Source: Heracleum sosnowskyi
Lineage: Eukaryota; Streptophyta; Magnoliopsida; Apiales; Apiaceae
Reading direction: 5' to 3'
NCBI GenBank assembly: GCA_030848705.1
Contig: CM061243.1
Coordinates: 111,190,674 to 111,254,673, forward strand
Length of the DNA: 64,000 nucleotides
The notes below the pieces were generated by a model, which was not told the DNA's origin, did no database searches, and saw nothing but the letters and a program-made list of their open reading frames with translations. Position numbers and translations under genes: made by a program. Positions 21,283 through 31,607 of this stretch are shown here, in pieces; positions within the stretch are counted from its first letter, which is position 1, and every line of letters begins with the position of its first letter.

Positions 21283-22396
21283 TTTCAAGTTAAAAGCCAA
21301 GATAAAGAGGCTCTAAGTTAGTGATAAAATTATTTTATTTTAACTATTGTTATTAGGTGAAGTGAGTAAGATTTGATTACTCATAAATACAAATATTAAC
21401 CTAATATGATTATTAGAAGAAAATAAATTAACTTTTAGTTTTGAAATTCAAACATAATCATGAATTCTTAAGATGTGATTTTAGGCGTGAGACTGTAAAT
21501 CGAGTAAGTAATTTGAAAAAATTGGATTTGGTAGAGTATAAAAGTATGAACTATAAGTGAACAACTCGACTCGACTCGAGTTCGGTTTGTGTTCGGCTCG
21601 ACTCGAAATGTTCGTGAACAAACTCGTGTTCGGCTCGTTTATTAACGAGCCGATCTTGAACATCACTTTTCGTTCGATTAGAAAGCTCGACTCGACTCGG
21701 TTCGTTTTAAAAAAAAATCAAGCTCGGCTCGATTCGGACAAAACTCGGCTCGACTCTATTCGTTTACAGCCCTACACATAGGTAAATAAATGATTGGAAA
21801 ACCAAAACCAAAATTCAATTTCGTACTAAGAAGAGGCAAACGCCCAACATTACATTACGGGCATTAATACTAGTTTACATATTGTTTAAAGTATGACACC
21901 TAAATTATTTAGTTAAGAATTTTATACTCTTAGAGATGCTCTTAAATATTTATGAGCCAAAATTAGAAGTTTGCCGGATTAGAGATTTGACCGAATTAAA
22001 TATTTAATATGGATATTTGATAGTCAGTGAATTGAAATTAGCAAAAAGTTAATTTTGAAAAAATTACTTGAAGAATTTTTTCAATTAGAGAATCGTGGTG
22101 TTTATTAAAAATACAAAAAATTAATTCAAATAATTAATTACTAAATATTTTCATTCGAAACAACCAATTCAATCTTATAGCTAAAATAATCAACTCAAAT
22201 TCGTTAATCAAAACACTTAATTTAATCCGCTATTGCTATTAGTTAACAGCTAATGGTAAAAAAAAGCCTATATCATAATATCAATTACCCACGATAGTGG
22301 GCCTTTGTCAGAACAAGAACATGTTAAAGGCTATTGGGCCTGTTTTTCCATTTTTTGTTCGGTTTGGCTGAGTTCTGATTTTGGGCTTAAACTGAA
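21283..22396. other. Spacer between Hel-B and Hel-D
   Basis: AT-rich and mostly featureless. The only recognisable item is a GGCTCGACTCG-rich stretch at 21560-21775. No gene is supported. Confidence 0.5.
21560..21775. mobile_element. hAT/MITE-like remnant rich in GGCTCGACTCG
   Basis: Diverged repeats of CTCGACTCG and GGCTCG end in GTTTACAGCCCTA. Reversed, this reads TAGGGCTGTAAAC, a common end of plant hAT-type MITEs. The left end and target duplication are not visible, so it is probably a fragment. Confidence 0.4.
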
Positions 22397-22545
22397 TCTA
22401 TTACTATATATTATATGTCAACACAAGGGCAAAGTTTGCCATTTTAATGCTTGTGAAGTTACGATTTTACCCCTATTTTTTGAAAAATAACAAAAATACC
22501 ATTATTATATTAACATGTAAAAATATGTTAATATTTGTTAATGTA

Positions 22546-22606
22546 GAGGATCGAACCTTCAACCTCCTTCTAAGAAGTCCAAAGCATAACCACTAAGCCA
22601 CATTAC
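22546..22606 (-). promoter_or_regulatory. Antisense tRNA-like A box/B box in Hel-D
   Basis: On the minus strand TGGCTTAGTGGTTATGC (close to the A-box consensus) is followed by GGTTCGATCCTC (B box). It is the best preserved of the tRNA-like pairs in this Helitron family. Confidence 0.5.
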
Positions 22607-22870
22607 TTTTTGAGTTTATTTTGAAGATTTTATTAGATAAGTCACATCATTTCCTCTAATTCTATATTTTTTTTTATTTTGAACCTTTGAGTAAAGGAAA
22701 TATTGGTCCATATTATTTATATAAATCTGTATTTTTTATTTACTTTATTATATATATATATAGGTAAATGATCGATCACCGTTATAAATTTTTATTATAG
22801 TTGTATATTTTTCATTAAATATATTTTAGTTATGTTGTTGATAATTCATATTTTTATATCATATTATATA

Positions 22871-23068
22871 GGCTTTATGACCTTTTGGCCCTTCAAGTAT
22901 GGACCAGTGTACCCATAAACCCTTCAGGTATAAAAGCGTATCTTTTCGCCCCTCAGGTATCCGAAACGTACTATTTTGCCACTCAACCGGTACAGAATTA
23001 AAAATCGGGTTAAAACGTTACAAAAGGCAGGGGATAATATCGGAAAGTTTTTTTTTTGCATAATCTTA
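22871..23068 (+). repeat. Left terminal inverted repeat
   Basis: Near-perfect reverse complement of 24042-24238. A diverged second copy follows directly in the same orientation. Confidence 0.85.
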
Positions 23069-23371
23069 AGGCTTTATGACCTTTTGGCCCTTCAAGTATG
23101 GACCATTGTACCCATAAACCCTTCAAGTATTAAAGCGTATCTTTTCGCCCCTCAGGTATCAGAAACGTACTCTTTTGCCACTCAACCGGGACAGAATAAA
23201 ATATCGGCGAATAACGTTACAAAGTGCATGGATAATCTCGGAAAGTATTATGCTTTATTATGAAGATAACTGAAATCTGAAAGTGGAAAAGGGGTGGGGG
23301 TCAAGGAAGAAGAAGATGACTGCACAAAGTTATCCTGGTGCCCAAGGAATATTTTTATATTTTCTTGGTTT

Positions 23372-23905
23372 TCAAAATGTTATAATATCTAGAATTGTCT
23401 GTTTGTTCCCTTCAGTGCTTTGCATATTCTCAGGGTCCAGCTTCCCTTGAGAGTTAGAATCAACATTTTGTCCATTGCTCCGTATATTGGAAACAGGTTG
23501 GTAAGCCTTTAGTACTTCCAGTTTTTGCATATTCTTTTTATGTTTTTTACCACCCTTGTGTTGTTCAAGTATTTCGAAACTATTGCAGTCCATCCTACAA
23601 AGTTCACAACGTGCAACTTGCATATGACGTTGTGGAGCCGAGGTAACATTTGGCTGTACAGATGATTGATATGGTATTTCAACTTGTCCAGCTTGATCAA
23701 TATTAATAGCTGAAGCATCTGCAACTTCTTCAACAGACTTGGTAGTCTCCGGTGCAACATTTCCTGAACCAGATGATGAAATTTGTTGTGAGTTTTGTCT
23801 GGGAGTCCATCGACCCCTCCCACGGTTTCCAAAATTTCCCCTCCCGCCACGCCTATATCGATCCACACCCCTCCTACCACCACCCCTGTATGGAGGCCGG
23901 CTGAT
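23372..23905 (-). pseudogene. Captured exon of an RGG/zinc-finger gene
   Basis: An open frame on the minus strand starts at a good plant splice acceptor (T-rich tract, then TTTTCTGCAG, before 23905). It encodes an Arg/Gly-rich region (GGRGNFGNRGRGRW), a Ser/Thr linker and a U1-type C2H2 zinc finger, CELCRMDCNSFEILEQHKGG. RGG and U1-like fingers are known in RNA-binding proteins, but the parent gene was not identified. No start codon belongs to the exon, and part of the upstream intron is retained (about 23906-23955), so this is a genomic gene piece rather than a processed copy. It is probably not functional unless transcribed from the transposon. Confidence 0.6.
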
Positions 23906-24041
23906 CTGCAGAAAAGTCTCAAAAGAGTTTGCAAAAATTAAGATTTTAGCCAGAGTTTAATAAACCCTTCAAGTATTAAAGCGTATCTTTTCGCCCCTCA
24001 GGTATCATAAACGTACTCTTTTGCCACTCAGTTTGTAAGAT

Positions 24042-24238
24042 TAAGATTATGCAAAAAAAAACTTTCCGATATTATCCCCTGCCTTTTGTAACGTTTTAAC
24101 CCGATTTTTAATTCTGTACCGGTTGAGTGGCAAAAGAGTACGTTTCGGATACCCGAGGGGCGAAAAGATACGCTTTTATACCTGAAGGGTTTATGGGTAC
24201 ACTGGTCCATACTTGAAGGGCCAAAAGGTCATAAAGCC
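24042..24238 (-). repeat. Right terminal inverted repeat
   Basis: Reverse complement of 22871-23068, ending GGTCATAAAGCC. It is followed by Hel-D body sequence. Confidence 0.85.
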
Positions 24239-25870
24239 TAAAAAAAAAGTATAAGTCTTTAATAATAATTGAATTTTCTATAATATATTAATTGAATGCG
24301 TAATATCATAAAATCATTTTGATAAATGAAATTCTAAATAGGGTTTGTGGGCTTTGAGGACATCGTCGAATTACAACACTGAAGCTAATACATAATAAAA
24401 TACAAGTAAAGTTTATTTTTTGTATATGAAAAGGTTGAGTTTATTATTACAAAAATGTCATTCAATATTTGTATTGAAAAAATAATATAACCTCGTATAA
24501 GTCTTCAGGTCAAAATCATGGTCATTTTTCACTTTTAAATAGATGAATAATCTCTGTACATTTATAAAGTTATCACATTTACATTACTTTTTTTTAAAAA
24601 ACAATTAGTCTTAAAAATGATATATTTATCAGTATATTTTTTTTATAACACGTGCAAAGCACGAGTTATTTTTTGTATTATTTTATTATTTTATTTAAAT
24701 TATTATAATCAAATTAAATATAGTAACAAGTGGTTTACATATTTTACCTTTATTTATGTTTTTAATTTTTGAGTTGTTCTGCCGGATCAGTCGCTCAGAG
24801 TAAATGTTAATTTTAACATATTTGTAATAAATGTTTTTTTTAATATGTTGTTGATGAGATTTGAACTTTAAACTTCTCTGTAGCATAACTTTTAGTAATA
24901 CATCTAGATGTTCCAATAAATTTGACTTCAAAGACCTATCAGTATCGACTGTGATTGAAAAAGATAACCAATATGAGTTGTGAACCAAATGATAAATTAT
25001 ACCCCATTTTGTTTATTATAGTTTAGTATAGATTGTAGTTGATTCAGAATTCATTAATTTGTACCATATATTTATAAAATTATATAACTAAGCAATATAC
25101 ATGAATTTCGAGAAATATATATGATAATTCAATTTGAGTTATATATGAATTTTTAAAATTTAGGATTTCAATTATTTATGATGATTGAGTTGAAACATTT
25201 ACTTACGTCATTATAACATGGACCCACTCTATATGAAGGGAAAAAAAAGATGAAACCAGAAAATAGTTGTTTGAAAATTATATATATGCATAAGTCATTA
25301 ATGTTGTATAATCATTCTTACATCGATAAAAATAATCATGTGCCTTTTATCATATAGATATTAGTTGAATCTTACGAAATCTAATCAAATTTACAAGTAT
25401 TTGATTCATGAAAACGGTAAGCAATATTACAAATTTACGATAAATTGCAAATATTATCATCTAATGTATTTTTAATTATAAAAATATTTCGATATATGAA
25501 CAAATTCAGCGAGAAATTATTTAATTAATATATGAACAAGTCTCAAAACCTGACAGGGGTACGTTCGTCATTCAAAGTAGTTACATTATTCGCCAACAAA
25601 ATTTCTTACTACTCTGCACAACTCACACTTCTCATCTTACACTATCAAACTTACGATTACACAAACCTCACGTTAATAAATCGAACTCCTCGCAAAAAAA
25701 TTATTGACGTTTTTATGCAGGCCCGTACCTTGCACGGGCTGTTACGCTAGTTTTATATCTAACATAGTAACATGTTCGTCTCACAAAATATAGTGTGAAA
25801 CAAATCACGTAGCGGATTAAATGCTTAGAATAGATATTGAAACCATGGAATGATGAACCACTATACGAAG

Positions 25871-26756
25871 TAGGGATGAACATAAAAATTTTAAAAATTT
25901 GAAAATTTGGGTATCGGATTTGAAAAAATCAAACCAGATATCCAATTTAGATTTTTTTTTTTATAAATTCGGATCCGGATCACAACTTTATACAAAATCG
26001 GATATCCGGATCTAATCCGGTTTTCAATATATCTTAATAATAATATATATATATATATAATAAATAATATTAAAGATAAATAATTGAACATATGATATAT
26101 TAGATTAAGTAATAGATTATTACTAATTAATTACTAAGTTTGTTGTGTATTGATCGAGTTTATAAGCATTGTAGGTGTGAAATCGTAAGGATACACATGA
26201 AATTGTATATTTGAGTGCGTATTTATAAACACAATAACATATATTTGTAAGTGAAAAACCTCGTAATCTTAGGTAAATAAAATTTTAAAATGAAGGTGAT
26301 GAAAGAGTGTTCTCATTTATTATTATTATTTCATTTAATATAATAAATTTGAGAATGAACATGTTATTAATATCTCTTAAAAAGTACGTAGAAGTACATA
26401 TCAAACAAATGAATGATAGTTTGATGAGTCAAAATAAAATTAAGAAAAATATAAATTTATAAATGTTAAAATATGATATTTTGATGTCTAAAATGTTATT
26501 AATCAATTAAAATTCTGTAAAGTTAACGATAACCTATCAGAATATAATAAAACTTATTTTTTATTTACAAATTAAAATATATTTTAATTAATTAATTCAG
26601 ATGTTGATTATTCGATTTTCGATCCGGTTTAAACGGATATCCGAATTTTGGATATCCGATTAAACCGGATCCGGAACCGGAATAGATTTTCCACAATCCG
26701 AAAAATTGGATATCCGATCCGATTTCTATAAACCGGATATGAAGTGCTAATCCATA
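25871..26756. mobile_element. Possible hAT-type MITE with GGATATCC palindromes
   Basis: The left end is TAGGGATGAACAT; the reversed right end is TATGGATTAGCAC, an imperfect inverted repeat. Inside both ends lie many palindromic GGATATCC and CCGGATCCGG words. No 8-bp target duplication was found, so it is old or mis-bounded. Confidence 0.4.
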
Positions 26757-26893
26757 AATATTTTGGAAGTTATCATAAATACTTTTTTTTATCAATTTTG
26801 TGTCTTTTATAACTTTTTTTATGAAAGTTATATTAATATTTACATATTCAATACTCAAAATTTATTAATCTGATTATGAAAAAAATAGTTTAC

Positions 26894-26910
26894 TAAACCG
26901 CGTTTCGCGG
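26894..26910 (-). other. Decayed minus-strand Helitron 3' end
   Basis: CTAAACCGCG, TTT, CGCGG: a 5-bp hairpin beside CTAA. Reversed it ends in TTAG rather than CTAG, so one base differs from a canonical terminus. Confidence 0.4.
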
Positions 26911-28419
26911 CGCATTTATAATAATTTATCTACATTTTTCTAAAAAATATTTTACAAAATATGTTTTTAGATAAAAATAATATTTCTAACATAGAATTGA
27001 GGTTTCTTTTGAATTCTCCATTTCGTCTTGATCATTTACTGAAATTTTGAATAAATATTGAAAAAGTTAGTTTTTTTAATATTTTCATTAATTTAATATT
27101 ATATCAAATATTATTATATTTATAACTATTTAATATTTAATATAGAATTAATTTAATATTTCAACTTCTATTTTAAAATACATAATATAACATAAATATT
27201 AATTTCTAGCATTCAATATGCTCCTCCGCACTCTCGTTAAACATGTTTTCTCCCAATTAAAATCTAAACAAATAACAAATTAATTTAATAAATAAATTAC
27301 ATAATATATTAATCAATTTTATTACATTATAAAATTCAATTTAAATTTTTTAAAAAATTCTAATTTTATTGTTTAAAATATAGGTACTCGAAAAAATAAA
27401 TGAAAAATAATAAGACTTTAACTTTTTATTTTATAAACACTTGAATTTTCTATAAGTATTATCTTCTATATTAATTAGAATGTAAAACTTAAAAAATAAT
27501 TTTTAATATATATGTAAAATATATAGATAAATTAAACATGGATTTTTTGACAAAAAAAATTATGAGAACATAATTTCTAATAGATTTTTTAGGAAAATAT
27601 TAAGATGATAATATGATTTCAAGATAAATTTTAGAAATCGAAAAAATATATATGAGAATATTAAGATGGTAACTTTGAGACTAAGAGAAAATTTAAGAAA
27701 ATATCAACAAGATAATTTAACTTAAAGATAAATTTTAGGAGAATATTAAGATAGTAATTTTATTTAGAAGAAAGTTTAGTAGACTATAAGGTAATTAAAC
27801 ATTTCATTACTGAAGATTTAAAAGGCAATTTAGATATTTTATAATTTTTAATATCATTAATTCAAAATTTTGAGAAAATTAGAAAAATAGATCAAGTCAA
27901 TTTGAGAGGCGCCTCTCATATCGTCTAGCGCCTCTCATATCGTCTCTTTAGTATTTTTCTCGATTAAAAAATAGTAAAAAAGAAATTATTAAATAAATTG
28001 AATCCATAAAGCAAGTTTAGGAGAATAATAACATAATATACTTAGTTTTGACTTAAATAGAAAATTCAGGACAATATTCAGATAATATTTCTTATGTTAG
28101 TTAGTATATTCATTACTAAAAAGTATAGGATAATATTAAAATTGTATTTTGTTTCCTCCATTAGTAACAATTTTGAAGACAATAATATTAAAATTATATA
28201 TTTAGTTTTTCCATTAGCAAAGATTTAAAAGACAATTGAGATATTTTTTAATTAAAAAATGAGGAGAATATTAAAATTATATTGTCAGTTTCCTCCATTA
28301 TTAAAAGAGTTTAAATAGAAGAATATTAAAATTGAATATTTAGTTTCTTCCCTTAGTAAAGATTTCAAAGATAATTGGGATATTTTCAAATCTTTAATAT
28401 TATCTGATAAGTCCGATTG

Positions 28420-28818
28420 ATGCACATGGCCATGGATGACTACCGTAAGCATGTGGAGATTTTTCTTAACACCAAAGGGTGCACTGCCTATGTCACTAAG
28501 AAGGGTTCCCCTGCCTTCCGTCTTGGATATATTGCCTTAGAGGAGTTCATTGGGGAGGGTAATGTATACACTTCTGAGAAGCACGACTTTATGGAGTTTG
28601 TAGCAAACAGACAGGCTAAGAAGGCCACGACTACTGATGATGCCTTAGCTTCTGGCGGAACTAGGTCATCTCGGGAGATGGTTCCGTTTGATGGAGATGG
28701 AGAGTACGAGATCCCTTTGGATGACTTGCTTTCATATGATAGATCATTTTCTGGCAGGGTGTTGATCCATTTGCTGAATATGATGATGCAGAGGGTGTCT
28801 CCGATGAGGAGTAGTTGA
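28420..28818 (+). CDS. Antisense ORF downstream of Tat pol
   Basis: 132 residues from ATG at 28420 to TAG; a stop at 28408 limits it on the left, where the retroelement sequence seems to begin. It runs opposite to pol, between integrase and the expected 3' LTR. Some Tat-lineage elements are known to carry antisense ORFs there, so this is probably such a gene, truncated at its N-terminus. The protein is mixed alpha/beta at first (about 1-65) and Asp/Glu-rich later; no domain is recognised. Alternatively it is a captured host fragment. Confidence 0.45.
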   Translation: MHMAMDDYRKHVEIFLNTKGCTAYVTKKGSPAFRLGYIALEEFIGEGNVYTSEKHDFMEFVANRQAKKATTTDDALASGGTRSSREMVPFDGDGEYEIPLDDLLSYDRSFSGRVLIHLLNMMMQRVSPMRSS

Positions 28819-29432
28819 CCCGGGCTGCGTCCCATAGTATTTTATGTAGTAGGCTAGCATGTTGTTATGTTCAGACATCCAGTCGTTTATCTGGGCCGTG
28901 TCCTATAGTATTCTATGTAGTAGGCTGTTATCCTTTCATATTCAGACATTTAGTGTTTGTAATTGACTTGTATTGGTTACAGACTTGCATGTCTTGTTGA
29001 TCTTGTAGTATGATTCGCTTGGCACTACTCTACGCACTTAGTCTCATCTTGCATGTATATCTGCTTATCACTCCATGCTTTTGTAGTGCAAGACTTTGTT
29101 TGTAAAATTGACAAGGCCTTGGCTTGCTTTGCATCAGTCACGATCAACTATGCCTTGTGCATGAATATTAACAAATATTAACAAACATGTAAATGAATGA
29201 TGCAATAGACACAAGTATTAACAAAAGGAGACGAGGGTCTCAAGTTTCATTAATAAAGTTGATTACAAGCATTCCGGGCGAGAGCCCTCGTTTAGTTGGC
29301 ATGTAGGGGACTAGGGTCCGCGAACAATTGAGATTTGACAAGTTCTTATTTTTATAATTCTGAAGGTACCCCGGGGCCTTATAAGTTCGACCATGGGGAA
29401 TCCTTTACAAAAAATGTACTAAGTACATGACC
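28819..29432. other. Non-coding part of the Tat element
   Basis: Between the antisense ORF and the integrase stop. It contains an imperfect tandem duplication of about 77 bp (28822-28960, shared words ATAGTATT and ATGTAGTAGGCT) and otherwise nothing recognised. Confidence 0.5.
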
Positions 29433-30705
29433 CTAGATATAGAACTTACGGAGAGGAAGTCCATGCCAAGTGTTGGCAATCTCCGCCCCGTCCATGGTAG
29501 ATAACTTGTAAGTTCCAGGTCGAATAACTTGGGTAACAATGTAGGGGCCTTCCCAATTCGGGCTTAACTTGCATTGGTGCCCGGGATCAGACACTTCAGT
29601 TGCCCTTAGGACAAGGTCTCCCTTAGAGTACTGACGCTGCTTGATCTTCTTTCCAAAAATAGGCTGCAGTCTTTTGCTTGTAGTTTGTCATGCGAAGCAC
29701 ATCTTTGTCTCGAACTTCATCTAACAAGTCCAGATTGGTTCTTAATCCTTCCGAGTTTGTTTGCTCATTGTAGTTGACGATGCAGAAGGAAGGAGAACCC
29801 ATCTCAATGGGCAGGACAACTTTAGTGCCATAGCATAATTTGAAAGGAGACTCCCCGGTGGAAGTCCAGGCAGTGGTTCTGTAAGACCACAAGACATTGG
29901 GTAACTCTTCCGCCCACTTCCCCTTAGCATCTTGGAGTCTTTTCTCGAGTCCGCGAAGTAAGCTTCGATTGGTAACTTCAACTTGACCATTGGTTTGAAG
30001 ATGAGCGACGGAAGACCGCTTGTGGACAATGCCAAAGTCATCAAGGAACTCCACAAAATCATTGCTCACAAATTTAGTCCCGTTGTCTGAGATCAAGGTA
30101 TGTGGGATTCCAAACCTACGAATGACTTGGTTGTGGAAGAACTTTATGCATTCTTTGTCTGTAATGTGTGTAAGTGCTTTGGCCTCTACCCACTTTGTCA
30201 TGTAGTCCACAACCACGATGACATACTTGAGTCGTCCTAGGGCAAGTGGGAAAGGACCCATGAGATCAATGCCCCAAGTAACAAAGGGAATAGGGGAGAG
30301 AATTGAGGATGGAGGAGCCGGGGCTTGTTTTGGCACATTGCTGTAGAACTGGCATTGCTTGCATTTTTGCACATAACTAAGGGAATCCTTGAAGAGAGTA
30401 GGCCAATAATACCCTTGCCTTAAAATTTTATGCGCTAGCGCCTTGGCCCCCATGTGGTCACCGCACATGCCTTCGTGCACTTCTTTTATCCAATACTCAG
30501 CCTCGGATGGGGCAAGGCATTTAAGTAAAGGGTCATGGAATCCTTTGTGATACAAGGCTCCGTCAATCCAACTGAAACGAGCGGACTTTGCTTTCACAGA
30601 TCTAGCTTCTTTGGAGTCGGATGGAAAGGTTCCATGTTGAAGGTAGCTGATGATAGGGGTTGCCCAACTTGACTCCGTGTTAATGTTGGAAACCAAAGAA
30701 CCTTC
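29433..30705 (-). pseudogene. Tat integrase
   Basis: Catalyses insertion of retroelement DNA in intact relatives. Visible are the HHCC zinc region (HEGMCGDHMGAKALAH and CKQC), the DDE core (GIDLMGPFP, ISDNGTKF, TNGQVEVTNR) and a C-terminal module ending at the TAG at 29433-29435. It is broken by an in-frame TAA at 30706-30708 separating it from RNase H and by a frameshift near 29640, after which the frame continues to the end. All three catalytic acids are present. Confidence 0.85.
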
Positions 30706-31269
30706 TTATATACTTGGTTTCTCAAGGTACTCAAGGTAGACCGCTCCCTCTAACTTCTCCAAGTCGGAGGTTGCTAACTTGGAGAGGGCGTCAGCTACCG
30801 CATTGTTGCTTCGTTCAACCTGCTGAAGTTGGAAGTGTTCAAAGGTCTCAATGGCCTCTTTGGCAAGACGTTGGTATTTGATCATGATGGGGTCTTTGGC
30901 CAGGTAATCCCCCTTGATTTGGCGTACCACTAGTTGAGAGTCACTATGAACAAACACCCTTGAAACTTTTAGGTATTGAGCCAACCTGAGACCTGCGAGA
31001 AGGGCCTCGTATTCGGACTGGTTATTGGTGGCCTTAAACTTAAAACATAGGGCTTGCTGGATTTGAAAACCATAAGGACTTGATAAAATAATTCCCGCGC
31101 CGCTTCTCTCTAAGGTAGCGGACCCGTCCACGTAAAGCTCCCATGCATCAGGTATGAGCTCGACTATGTCTTGGTCTGAACTGGGTGCATTGTCAAATCT
31201 AGAGAATTGGCCTTCGGGAGGCGCAACATGGTGAGAGAATGTGCATTCCATGATGAAATCAGCGAGGGC
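30706..31269 (-). pseudogene. Tat second (archaeal-type) RNase H
   Basis: Starts about ten residues after the in-frame stop at 31270. ELYVDGSAT opens the domain, QSEYEALLAGL and VHSDSQLVV carry the next acids, and NAVADALSKLA the last Asp. This extra RNase H beside the normal one is diagnostic for the Tat/Ogre lineage. It is in the same frame as the flanking integrase and RT parts, separated only by single stops. Confidence 0.85.
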
Positions 31270-31607
31270 TTAACCCTGGATGGCTGTGCGAGGAATGAAA
31301 TCAAGTTGAAATTGGCTTAACTCCATAGCCCAGTTTACAACATGGCCAGAGATTTCGGGTTTGTGAAGAATCTTCTTGAGTGCCTGGTCCGTGACAACTT
31401 TGATCTCGCGCCCTTGAAAGTAATGCCTGAGCTTTCGACTAGCCATGACAAGGGCGAGTGCAAATTTCTCCAAGTTAGGATACCTTGTTTCTGCGTCTTT
31501 GAGAACCTGACTTACATAGTATACGGGCTTTTGGACTCCGTCTTCCTCTCGAACAAGGGCCGCGCTCACCGCGAGGGGTCATGCGGACAAGTATAGGTAG
31601 AGAGGTT
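31270..31607 (-). pseudogene. Tat RT/RNase H C-terminal part
   Basis: Encodes the RT-linked RNase H with PVYYVSQVLKDAETRYPNLE and the VVTDQALKK segment. In-frame stops are at 31579-31581 and 31270-31272. The rest of the RT, upstream on the minus strand, is displaced by Sire-2 at 31608. Confidence 0.85.

Larger units (their letters stand above)
22871..24238. mobile_element. Long-TIR transposon carrying a gene fragment (Pack-MULE-like)
   Basis: 22871-23068 and 24042-24238 are inverted repeats of about 198 bp with only two or three differences seen, beginning GGCTTTATGACCTTTTGGCC. A more diverged direct copy of the repeat stands at 23070-23262 and a partial one at 23962-24029. Between them is a piece of a host gene. 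Long TIRs around captured exons are typical of Mutator-like Pack-MULEs. A 9-bp target duplication is not seen (only TA on both sides), so the superfamily is uncertain. Confidence 0.65.
22397..25750 (+). mobile_element. Hel-D: Helitron with an inverted-repeat transposon inside
   Basis: 5' end TCTATTACTATATATT after A; 3' end hairpin CCCGTAC CTT GCACGGG (one mismatch) and CTAG at 25747-25750 before T. Compared with Hel-B, about 1.04 kb of the body (equivalent to 18727-19772) is missing and replaced by the 22871-24238 transposon. Allowing for that, both Helitrons are about 3.0 kb. No Rep/helicase. Confidence 0.75.
25751..28404. other. AT-rich region with old repeat remnants
   Basis: No gene is supported. 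It holds a GGATATCC-rich inverted-repeat element (25871-26756), a decayed Helitron end near 26894, an 18-base duplication at 27909-27945, and from about 27570 diverged repeats of roughly 75-130 bp sharing GAATATTAAAATTA and TTTCCTCCATTA. Confidence 0.5.
28405..31607 (-). mobile_element. Tat-lineage Ty3/gypsy fragment cut by Sire-2
   Basis: The minus strand carries RT/RNase H, a second RNase H and integrase in one frame, the order specific to the Tat/Ogre lineage. A short ORF on the opposite strand lies beyond the integrase. The RT is cut at 31607 by the Sire-2 LTR, and no LTR of this element is visible. It is the oldest layer of the right-hand nest. Confidence 0.8.

Noticed and set aside
27570..28390. 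CRISPR-like or other regular array
   Set aside because: The repeats are AT-rich, irregular in length and strongly diverged; nuclear plant DNA has no CRISPR arrays.
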